Source of the DNA: Marinilabiliales bacterium
GTDB lineage: Bacteria > Bacteroidota > Bacteroidia > Bacteroidales > SZUA-534
Assembly: GCA_003512955.1 (NCBI GenBank)
Contig: DOTG01000039.1
Coordinates: forward strand, 1-47,670
Length of the DNA stretch: 47,670 bases
Direction of reading: 5' to 3'
Shown: positions 1 through 6,822 of the stretch, piece after piece
How the letters are laid out: each line of letters starts with the position of its first letter
How positions within the stretch are numbered: the stretch's first letter is position 1
Made by a program: the position numbers and the translations under genes
Notes under the pieces: generated by a model
Database searches by the model: none
What the model saw: only the letters and a program-made list of their open reading frames with translations
What the model was told of the DNA's origin: nothing

Positions 1-8
1 TTGAGTTC

Positions 9-106
9 GTAAGGAGCGACTATCTAATCCTTACGGGATTGTCCCGGTAGGGACAAGATACTGGTAGAAAAATCAGTATCAAATAAAATAAAGTCCCTTT
101 AGGGAC
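9..106. repeat. Cluster of four short palindromes (REP/BIME-like)
   Basis: Four inverted repeats follow one another within 100 bases: GTAAGGA/TCCTTAC (9-15 with 28-34), GTCCC-GGTA-GGGAC (41-54), GATACTG/CAGTATC (57-63 with 74-80) and GTCCC-TTTA-GGGAC (93-106). The two GTCCC elements share the same arms with different four-base loops, so they look like copies of one repeat. Such palindromes are typical of extragenic REP/BIME-type elements in Bacteroidota. No transposase gene is present inside the window, and copy number elsewhere in the genome is unknown. Confidence 0.55.
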
Positions 107-372
107 GAAATAAATTTTATCGATCAACAATGTTTTTTCTTATTTTGCTTTGGCTTTTCTGAAGTTCTGTATCAACAATTGGAACTCATGTTCAAAGTTG
201 GGGGTGAATAATCAAAAACCACTTTGCTTTAAAAGAAAAACTATATTTGAATGCACTCCAAGTAGCATACAAAAATTTAAAGCAACTTGAAACTATTCCG
301 ATATTTCAAGCTGCGTAACATGAGTCAACATTTCAAAAGCAATGCTATTTTTGCATCACTAAATATTCTTTT
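107..372. other. Intergenic region upstream of the thioesterase gene
   Basis: No convincing gene is seen here. It holds an imperfect hairpin at 282-313 whose core arms are CTTGAAA and TTTCAAG, extended by GCA/TGC after one mismatch. A Bacteroidota -7 element TATTTTTG lies at 346-353, which would start transcription close to 359, just ahead of the ATG at 373. No good -33 TTTG was found at the usual distance. Confidence 0.4.
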
Positions 373-849
373 ATGCGAAAAATTATCAATCCCTGGCAAG
401 GGGCAAACATTTACCATTGTTTTGGTTGCGATTCGGAAAATCCATTAGGGCTAAGAATGCAATTTGTCGAAGAGGGTGACCATATTGCCTGCTATTGGAA
501 TCCTGGCACCCACTTTCAAGGTTATGTGAATACTCTTCATGGAGGAATCCATGCTACGCTCCACGACGAACTCGCCAGTTGGGTTGTTTACACCAAAGGT
601 AAAACCGCCGGAATGACCTCCAAAATGGAGATAGCGTATTTGAAACCGGTATCAACCAATGGTGAAGCCATCAAACTTATTGGTTACATAAAAGAGGCAG
701 ACAAAAAATCAATAACTGTACATACCCAACTTTTCAACCAACAGAACGAATTAAGTTCACAGGCAATAGTTATTTACCGCATCTTCCAGGAAGAATTGGC
801 CCGGAAAAAACTCTATTATCCAGGACCCGAAGCTTTTTTCGAGAAGTAA
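373..849 (+). CDS. PaaI-family hotdog-fold thioesterase
   Basis: A 158-residue single-domain hotdog protein, the usual length for PaaI/YdiI-type acyl-CoA thioesterases. The conserved LHGG motif is at residues 55-58 and is followed by Asp65, which occupies the helix position where the catalytic acid of this family sits. An N-terminal CFGC motif (16-20) followed by NPLGL is characteristic of a subgroup of these proteins. It should hydrolyse a thioester in the cytoplasm, but the acyl substrate cannot be read from the sequence. The gene stands alone ahead of the flavo-diiron gene, 105 bases away, and has its own -7 element at 346-353. Membership of the superfamily is clear; the physiological role is open. 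Confidence 0.85.
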   Translation: MRKIINPWQGANIYHCFGCDSENPLGLRMQFVEEGDHIACYWNPGTHFQGYVNTLHGGIHATLHDELASWVVYTKGKTAGMTSKMEIAYLKPVSTNGEAIKLIGYIKEADKKSITVHTQLFNQQNELSSQAIVIYRIFQEELARKKLYYPGPEAFFEK

Positions 850-954
850 ATCCCTGCCAATAATTAATGCTTGAAAGCTTTAGAATTTGACAGGTTTTTT
901 GTCTAAAAAAAGCTAATTTTGCGGCTTAATAACTTAACAAAATATATTAAAACC

Positions 955-2151
955 ATGTCGTTAAAAGTTGAATTGAGTGATAAAGTTTACTGGTTGGGGT
1001 TTAATGACCGTAGAAAACATTTATTTGAGAATCAATGGCCACTTGATAAGGGTGTTACCTACAATGCCTATTTAATTGACGATGAAAAAACCGCGCTGAT
1101 CGATACCGCCGAGGCCCCATTTTCAGGCGATTTGGTTGCCTGGATAAAGGATTTGCTTGGCGCAAAAAAACTAGATTACCTTATCATTAATCACATGGAG
1201 CCTGACCATTCCGGTTCCATTAAAGATGTGGTAACAGCATTTCCTGAAATTACCATTGTAGGAAATCGAAAAACTTTTCCCATTCTTGAAGGATTCTATG
1301 GAATCTCGAAAAATATTTATGAAGTAGCTGAGGGTGATATTTTATCATTGGGGAAACATCAATTGCAATTTTTCATGATTCCCATGGTACATTGGCCCGA
1401 ATCCATGGTCACTTATGATACGACAGATAAAATCATTTTTTCCAACGATGCCTTTGGTAGCTTTGGAACATTAAATGGTGGCGTATTCGACGACGAAATG
1501 GACCTTACTTGTTTTAACGAAGAAATCCGTCGTTATTATTCCAATATTGTCGGAAAATATGGCGCACAGGTACAAAAAGCGTTAACCAAACTCGAAACCA
1601 TTGAAATTAAACTAATTGCCCCATCACATGGCCTTATATGGCGGTCAAAAATACCTTATATAGTAGAAAAATACCACATGTGGAGCAAACACGAGGGTGA
1701 AGCAGGAGCCGTTATCGTTTTCGGTTCAATGTATGGAAATACCGAGAAAATGGCTGATTATATCGCCCGTTTCTTGATTGAAGAAGGTGTAAAATTTGTA
1801 AAAGTATATGATTCTGCTAAAACACATACATCATACATTATCAACGATATTTGGAAATACAAAGGGGTAGTTCTTGGTAGTTGTGCCTATAATGGCGGTA
1901 TTTTCCCTCCTATGGCCCATTTATTATCCGATTTAGAACACTACGGGCTTCGCGAAAGATATTTAAGTGTTTTTGGCTCCTCAAGCTGGGGAGGTGGCGG
2001 TGTACGTGCTATCAACAAATTTGCCGAAAATATTAAATGGGAGTTGGTTGGCGATCAGGTTGAAGCCCGTTGTGCCCCAAATGAGTCGGACATCGACCGT
2101 TGCCGTTCCATTGCAAAAGCCATGTCCTTAAAACTTAAAGCACTGGAATAA
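955..2151 (+). CDS. FprA-family flavo-diiron protein (A-type flavoprotein)
   Basis: A 398-residue protein with two domains. The N-terminal metallo-beta-lactamase-like half keeps the diiron ligands: H80-x-E82-x-D84-H85 in NHMEPDH, H147, D165 and H225. The C-terminal half (about 251-398) is a flavodoxin domain opening with the FMN phosphate-binding sequence FGSMYGNTEK. Family members reduce oxygen to water or nitric oxide to nitrous oxide, protecting anaerobes, with electrons from a rubredoxin-like donor; no rubredoxin domain or gene is present here. I place the start at the ATG at 955, because the frame upstream offers only a TTG and the family N-terminus aligns from there. A -7 element TAATTTTG at 914-921 precedes it. 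The SiaC-like gene follows after 36 bases, so the two may be co-transcribed. Confidence 0.92.
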   Translation: MSLKVELSDKVYWLGFNDRRKHLFENQWPLDKGVTYNAYLIDDEKTALIDTAEAPFSGDLVAWIKDLLGAKKLDYLIINHMEPDHSGSIKDVVTAFPEITIVGNRKTFPILEGFYGISKNIYEVAEGDILSLGKHQLQFFMIPMVHWPESMVTYDTTDKIIFSNDAFGSFGTLNGGVFDDEMDLTCFNEEIRRYYSNIVGKYGAQVQKALTKLETIEIKLIAPSHGLIWRSKIPYIVEKYHMWSKHEGEAGAVIVFGSMYGNTEKMADYIARFLIEEGVKFVKVYDSAKTHTSYIINDIWKYKGVVLGSCAYNGGIFPPMAHLLSDLEHYGLRERYLSVFGSSSWGGGGVRAINKFAENIKWELVGDQVEARCAPNESDIDRCRSIAKAMSLKLKALE

Positions 2152-2187
2152 CTGCACCCGGCATATAACTTAAATGAATGAAATGCA

Positions 2188-2574
2188 ATGGAAGGATTGG
2201 AACTTAACGCATTAAAAATATCAGGTAACTCGTACCGACCTGAAGTGGATTTCAATCCGCAAACCGGTGATTTAATAATAAGTGGACGTTCAATTCTTGA
2301 AAATTCACCTAAGTTTTATGATCCTATCATGGATTGGTTTAAAGCCTATGCCCATCGTCCTGCTGAAAAAACCCGGTTCCATATCAAATTAGATTATTTT
2401 AATACCAGTTCCTCCAAATCACTCCTAAATATAATCGAAATCTTAGACGAAATGCACCAATCGGGGAAACATATCGAGATACTTTGGTATTACTCCGATG
2501 AAGATATGGAAGAATTGGGGGAAGATTATAGCCACATGATTGATATCCCATTCAGTTTTTTAAAATTGAATTAG
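2188..2574 (+). CDS. SiaC-like regulatory phosphoprotein (DUF1987 family)
   Basis: A 128-residue protein that looks like the SiaC/DUF1987 family: a strand-rich N-terminus leading to a GRSILENSPKFYDP segment, then a helix and the TSSSKSLLNIIEILDE segment. In Pseudomonas, SiaC is phosphorylated by SiaB and dephosphorylated by the PP2C phosphatase SiaA, and it controls a diguanylate cyclase in aggregation. The TSSSK region here matches the area of the phosphorylated Thr/Ser, by family analogy only. No SiaA, SiaB or diguanylate cyclase gene is visible in the window. It lies 36 bases behind the FprA gene on the same strand and may share its transcript. Confidence 0.8.
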   Translation: MEGLELNALKISGNSYRPEVDFNPQTGDLIISGRSILENSPKFYDPIMDWFKAYAHRPAEKTRFHIKLDYFNTSSSKSLLNIIEILDEMHQSGKHIEILWYYSDEDMEELGEDYSHMIDIPFSFLKLN

Positions 2575-2687
2575 CATACGGTTTTAATCCCCAAAATGGT
2601 AATTCAATTTTACCTCACGAATACATAAGGAAATGTCCCAATTAAACCAACAAACACTTTTCTGAGAAATAATTTTAGGTGTAATGT

Positions 2688-2718
2688 TTTGGAGTTTGTT
2701 AAAGAAATGTTAATTTTG
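2688..2718 (+). promoter_or_regulatory. Bacteroidota-type promoter for a small RNA
   Basis: TTTG at 2688-2691, a 19-base spacer, then TAATTTTG at 2711-2718. This is an exact match to the phylum's -33 TTTG / -7 TAnnTTTG promoter with its usual 19-21 base spacing. The expected start, 4-7 bases further on, falls at the foot of the hairpin at 2724. There is no coding gene between it and the terminator at 2765-2791. Confidence 0.72.
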
Positions 2719-2723
2719 ACCAT

Positions 2724-2791
2724 CGACAGTTTCTGTCGTCATGGTTTTAAGGGTTAATAACATGCGGGAGGTAAAATCTCCCGTTTTTTTT
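2724..2791 (+). ncRNA. Candidate 68-nt small RNA with two hairpins
   Basis: Predicted from architecture alone. A perfect promoter ends at 2718. Then come a 6-bp hairpin CGACAG-TTT-CTGTCG (2724-2738), a single-stranded linker containing TCATGG and GGTTAATAAC, and a rho-independent terminator CGGGAG-loop-CTCCCG with eight T (2765-2791). No open reading frame of useful size fits on this strand, and the flanking genes siaC-like (plus) and murF (minus) converge on it. The terminator could also end the siaC transcript. The linker is the likely seed or protein-binding part. It may belong to a described Bacteroidota RNA class such as Flavo-1, but I cannot assign it by eye. Confidence 0.6.
2765..2791 (+). 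terminator. Rho-independent terminator
   Basis: Stem CGGGAG/CTCCCG (2765-2770 with 2778-2783), 7-base loop, then eight T. There is no T-run on the other strand, so it acts on plus-strand transcripts only: the candidate small RNA, and readthrough from the siaC-like gene. Confidence 0.85.
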
Positions 2792-2825
2792 GCCTTTCTT
2801 GATATTTTTTAACAGTCAATCACCT

Positions 2826-4157
2826 TTAAAGTAAATCCAGGATTTGTTCCATCTTCATTCCTCTGGATCCTTTTAAAAGAATCTGTTTCCCTTCCAAGGG
2901 ATGCTGTTTTAAAAAATCAGCTAATTCTATTGTGGTTGAAAAAAAACGAAATTTATCATTCTCGTGATACTGCATAAAGGAGGGACCAACCAGATAAACA
3001 TCTTTCGCATTTAACTCAACAAGCTGACCAACTACCACTCCATGCTCACGTCCAGAAGCATCACCTAATTCCAGCATCTCTCCAAGCATAACTACCTTAT
3101 TCGGAAATTCTAGTCTGAAAAAGTTTTCTAAAGCTACTTTCACACTCGACGGGTTTGCATTGTAATTATCCAGGAGAATTGTGTTCTTCGGTGTTTCAAA
3201 TAACTGACTACGATTATTTTGTGGGGTATAAGCTTCAATAGCCTGACTAATATCATTAGCTGGCACCCCAAAATAATTTCCGATACAAACCGCCGCCAAA
3301 GCATTCTCAAAATTATAATCACCTACAAGTTTAGTTTTAACTAAATGGCTATATATCTCCCAGTTCCGGTCTTCGTTTTCATCGGCCACATCGTCAGATG
3401 AAATCCACCGAAAGCTCATAAAAATGTCATTCTTTTCCAACTTTCCCTGACAATGCGTAAATTCTTTAGTCCCATAATAGAAAACACTATGTGGAGGGTT
3501 CATCTCATCGAGTATTTCATTATCATAATTGATAAAAGCTGTCCCATCATTTTCATAAAGATACCTGTACAATTCACCCTTGGCTTTTTTTACTCCTTCG
3601 AATGAACCAAACCCTTCCAAATGTGCTTTACCCACATTGGTAATGATTCCAAAATCTGGCGCAGCTATTTTGCATAATTCAGCAATCTCCCCCAAATGAT
3701 TTGCCCCCATTTCAACAATCCCAAACTCATCGTCCTTAGTCATCTGCAATAAAGTTAAAGGGACACCGATATGGTTATTCAGATTTCCTTTCGTATAAGT
3801 AACTTTATGTCTTTTCGACATGACCGCAGCTATCAATTCTTTAGTGGTGGTTTTGCCATTGGTCCCGGTAATGGCAATGATAGGCAATCCCAATCTCTTC
3901 CGGTGGAATGCTGCTAATTTTTGGAGTTTTTCAAGCACATTGTCAACCAATATGAATCTATCACCTTTTACAGATGAAGGATCATCAACCACTGCATAAG
4001 CACATACCTCCAGAGCCTGTAAAGCAAATTGGTTAGCATCGAACTTTTCACCTTTGAGAGCAAAAAAAATGGAACCGGGAACTAGAGCACGGCTATCGGT
4101 AGATATTTTGGGATTCTTTAAAAATATCTTGTAAAGTTCGTGGGTATTCATGGACAT
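2826..4157 (-). CDS. murF: UDP-N-acetylmuramoyl-tripeptide--D-alanyl-D-alanine ligase
   Basis: A 443-residue Mur ligase that adds D-Ala-D-Ala to the UDP-MurNAc tripeptide, the last cytoplasmic step in building the peptidoglycan precursor. The N-terminal domain carries STDSR (19-23) and FFALKGEKFDAN, which bind UDP-MurNAc in MurF. The ATP-binding P-loop GTNGKTTTK is at 98-106, followed by GNLNNHIGVPLTLL, the MurF version of the central motif. The C-terminal domain has DNYNANPSS, also diagnostic for MurF. Translation may begin at the first ATG or at a second one two codons later; there is no Shine-Dalgarno. A strong terminator separates it from gldJ upstream, so it should have its own promoter, which I could not identify with confidence. 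Confidence 0.96.
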   Translation of the reverse strand: MSMNTHELYKIFLKNPKISTDSRALVPGSIFFALKGEKFDANQFALQALEVCAYAVVDDPSSVKGDRFILVDNVLEKLQKLAAFHRKRLGLPIIAITGTNGKTTTKELIAAVMSKRHKVTYTKGNLNNHIGVPLTLLQMTKDDEFGIVEMGANHLGEIAELCKIAAPDFGIITNVGKAHLEGFGSFEGVKKAKGELYRYLYENDGTAFINYDNEILDEMNPPHSVFYYGTKEFTHCQGKLEKNDIFMSFRWISSDDVADENEDRNWEIYSHLVKTKLVGDYNFENALAAVCIGNYFGVPANDISQAIEAYTPQNNRSQLFETPKNTILLDNYNANPSSVKVALENFFRLEFPNKVVMLGEMLELGDASGREHGVVVGQLVELNAKDVYLVGPSFMQYHENDKFRFFSTTIELADFLKQHPLEGKQILLKGSRGMKMEQILDLL

Positions 4158-4172
4158 GTGTATAAATTATAT

Positions 4173-4197
4173 AAAAAAGGCCCCATAATCGGGGCCT
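4173..4197 (-). terminator. Rho-independent terminator after gldJ
   Basis: On the minus strand, AGGCCCC and GGGGCCT form a 7-bp GC-rich stem (4178-4184 with 4191-4197) with a 6-base loop, followed by six T (4173-4178). It lies 20 bases after the gldJ stop and before the murF start, so it separates the two genes transcriptionally. Confidence 0.88.
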
Positions 4198-4216
4198 AAC
4201 TATATTATCTGTTATA

Positions 4217-5701
4217 TTAATTTCCTTTTGAACCTCCAACACGAATCATGGCACAACGGAAACCTAGGTCATCCTGGCTTAAATTCTCATTCAAATACCT
4301 GCGTGTTCCGGCACCTAACCAATAAGTCCGGTCTCTCCAGGATCCGCCTTTATAAACCCGGGAATGGTCACTCACCAGAGATGTCATCATTGGGTCGTTG
4401 CGATCTTTTCCTGTTTTGTACATCCTTTTTGAACCTCTTTCACGGGAAGCATCTTCATTATCATAATCAATGCTTGATGCAAAATCACCATCCAAGTAGT
4501 TGATATTATCGGCCTGAAGGTAATTTCTACGATCAATGGCTTCTTCTTCAGTAATCTCGCGGTAACGCAATCTACCTAAGCTATCCTTTTCAGCTATATT
4601 TCCTTCTTCGTCTTTAACCAAAGTTTCAAAAACATTACCACGGAATGGGCGGAACTCATCTACATCTTGAGCAGACAAGGGGCGATAAACATCCATAACC
4701 CATTCATTTACGTTACCTGCCATGCAATACAGACCAAAATCATTCGGCCAAAAAGAATGAACAGGAGCGGTAATATCTGCATTATCGTTTAGTGCACCTG
4801 CAACCCCCATCATATCACCACGTCCACGTACATTGTTTGCCATGATTTTCCCTTTATTGGCAGCGTTTGGGTTACGTAAACCATCGCCATTCCAAGGATA
4901 GATCCGACGTTGATAAACCCTTTCGTCAACAGAGGTCCCGATAAGAGCTAAAGCAGCATATTCCCATTCAGCCTCGGTGGGTAGTCGGTATTTTGGTAAA
5001 AGAATTCCATCTTCCATCCGGACTTTACGGAAATCTTTGTTGGGATCAAGGTCTTCCATTTCCTGACCAACTGCACCTTCATACTGGTGTGCCAAGTAAG
5101 CGTCGGTATTAAAGTTTTGATCACCTTGTTGATTTGGATCGGGGAGAAGAATCCCTTTAGCAATAAGCATATCTTCATTTACCCGGTCGGTACGCCATGC
5201 ACAAAAGTCATTTGCCTGTAACCAATTTACTCCAACTACTGGATATTCTCCATAAGCAGGGTGGCGGAAATAATATTCAACCATGGGTTCGTTGTAGGCC
5301 AATTTCCTGCGCCAAACCAAAGTATCAGGTAAGGCATTTTTGTAAACCTCGGGATAGTCAATGAACACACGGCTTATCCAGTATAAATATTCCCGGTAAT
5401 CAACATTTTTTACCTCAGTTTCGTCCATATAAAACGATGAAACGGTAACTGTCCTTGGAATGTTGTTCCAATCATAGGTGATGTCTTGTTCAACACGGCC
5501 CATGGTAAAAGAACCTCCTTCGATGAATACCAGGCCTGGCCCTGTTTCTTGTTCAAAAAAGTCACCATAGTATTCAAAGCCTCCATTGTCGGGATTATTG
5601 TATTCCCACCCTGTTGTCTGTGAAACCTGTTTTGAACAAGAAGAAGAAAACAACAACAGGATTGAGAAACCAGTAAAAACACTTAATACTTTCAATTTCA
5701 T
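4217..5701 (-). CDS. gldJ: GldJ-like gliding/T9SS lipoprotein
   Basis: A 494-residue lipoprotein. The signal peptide ends in a lipobox with Cys22 (FSSSC). The mature part has the formylglycine-generating-enzyme-like (FGE/SUMF1) fold: GLVFIEGGSFTMG near the start, then SFYMDETEVKNVDYREYL, PVVGVNWLQANDFCAWR, YRLPTEAEWEYAA, GNVNEWVMDVYRP and KGGSWRDR. GldJ is an outer-membrane lipoprotein needed in Flavobacterium for gliding and for stability of the T9SS protein GldK. The TTGWEYNNPDNGGFEY opening of the mature protein fits GldJ better than GldK/PorK. The start is the ATG at 5701; a longer frame would begin with TTG at 5722. A TATATTTG -7 element lies at 5737-5744 (minus strand), placing the transcript start about 30 bases upstream. 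The PorP-like gene is upstream on the same strand. Confidence 0.88.
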   Translation of the reverse strand: MKLKVLSVFTGFSILLLFSSSCSKQVSQTTGWEYNNPDNGGFEYYGDFFEQETGPGLVFIEGGSFTMGRVEQDITYDWNNIPRTVTVSSFYMDETEVKNVDYREYLYWISRVFIDYPEVYKNALPDTLVWRRKLAYNEPMVEYYFRHPAYGEYPVVGVNWLQANDFCAWRTDRVNEDMLIAKGILLPDPNQQGDQNFNTDAYLAHQYEGAVGQEMEDLDPNKDFRKVRMEDGILLPKYRLPTEAEWEYAALALIGTSVDERVYQRRIYPWNGDGLRNPNAANKGKIMANNVRGRGDMMGVAGALNDNADITAPVHSFWPNDFGLYCMAGNVNEWVMDVYRPLSAQDVDEFRPFRGNVFETLVKDEEGNIAEKDSLGRLRYREITEEEAIDRRNYLQADNINYLDGDFASSIDYDNEDASRERGSKRMYKTGKDRNDPMMTSLVSDHSRVYKGGSWRDRTYWLGAGTRRYLNENLSQDDLGFRCAMIRVGGSKGN

Positions 5702-5769
5702 AATTTTATACTTTTTATGCAATGTGTTACGAGATACAAATATAATTAAAAACTTTAATTATGTTCCAT

Positions 5770-6735
5770 CTACAATAAAAAAGTCGGACACGTCAATGCC
5801 TTTAATTTCTTTCGTGAGCGGGTTTCGAACAATACAACAAATGAAATTTCATGCGATCCAAGTGGTTTAATTGTTTTTTTCCCCAGGTTCATGTCGTAGC
5901 TATACGCAAATCTCCAGTTTTGGTTTCTAAATCCAATCATAAATATTGCTGCATCCAAATGTAAATGAAAATCATTCCTTATCCAGATTCCTGAAATAAG
6001 GTTGTCATACTGAAACGAACTTCCCCAGCAAATATTTTGTTGGTACCCTTGGGTTTGTATTAATAAGTTTGGCGATACAATCCGGATCTGGTTCATTAAT
6101 CGTTCCGGTAAATGATGTATGTAGCCTGCAAACAAGGTAAACTTTCTGTTTAGTTGTTCTTCGGCAGACTTTGTGGTTCCTTGGTAGGGCTTCAGCAAAT
6201 GATCTGCTGAAAAACCTGCATAATAATCCTTGTAAAATGCGGTGGAGCCCAATGCAAAATCAGGAAATATTTTACTAAACCCTTTGATTATAGTTTCTGA
6301 ACCATCGGCAAAATTAAGATCAGTCAGATATTTCTGAACTACTCCGGCCTGAAATGCAAAACTGACAAATAAACGGGGCAATGGCTTAAACTTATAAGAA
6401 TAAATCAAATCTAATGAGGGCTCAATAAAAATTCCGGTAATATCGTTGGCAGCAATAATGCCAAAACCACTGTTATATTTCTTTATAGGCATATCGTAAG
6501 AAACCCCAAATGACTGAAAATTTGCTCCAGATCGCGGCCATTGGTTCCGATAAAAAAGATTTATCCGGCTTTCATTTCTGCTACCTGCAAATGCGGGATT
6601 TAGATGAACCAGATTCGAATAATATTGCGAATAAGGTGCATCCTGACCTTTCAATAGGCATAATTGAAAAAACATTCCTATAAACCAAAGAAACTTTGCG
6701 GCGCCAATTTTGACCATTGTTTTACGAAAACCCAT
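5770..6735 (-). CDS. PorP/SprF-family T9SS outer-membrane protein
   Basis: A 321-residue protein with a signal sequence ending near GQD (about residue 31) followed by the family hallmark QDAPYSQYYSNLVHLNPAFAG. The rest is a run of alternating amphipathic strands expected for a beta-barrel, with the N-terminal RNQWPRSGANFQSFGVSYD segment typical of PorP/SprF. These outer-membrane proteins partner T9SS cargo or adhesins; PorP itself is part of the core machinery, while many paralogues are cargo-specific, and I cannot tell which this is. Translation may begin at 6735 or at the ATG at 6717, which gives a tighter signal peptide. It is divergent from porU, with about 90 bases between start codons, and upstream of gldJ. 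Confidence 0.85.
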   Translation of the reverse strand: MGFRKTMVKIGAAKFLWFIGMFFQLCLLKGQDAPYSQYYSNLVHLNPAFAGSRNESRINLFYRNQWPRSGANFQSFGVSYDMPIKKYNSGFGIIAANDITGIFIEPSLDLIYSYKFKPLPRLFVSFAFQAGVVQKYLTDLNFADGSETIIKGFSKIFPDFALGSTAFYKDYYAGFSADHLLKPYQGTTKSAEEQLNRKFTLFAGYIHHLPERLMNQIRIVSPNLLIQTQGYQQNICWGSSFQYDNLISGIWIRNDFHLHLDAAIFMIGFRNQNWRFAYSYDMNLGKKTIKPLGSHEISFVVLFETRSRKKLKALTCPTFLL

Positions 6736-6822
6736 TCCAAATAATAAAAATAAGATATCTTGCGTTTGCTTTACTGTGTAACGGACTATTTAACGAATTA
6801 TTTTTACAAAATCATTATGTAT

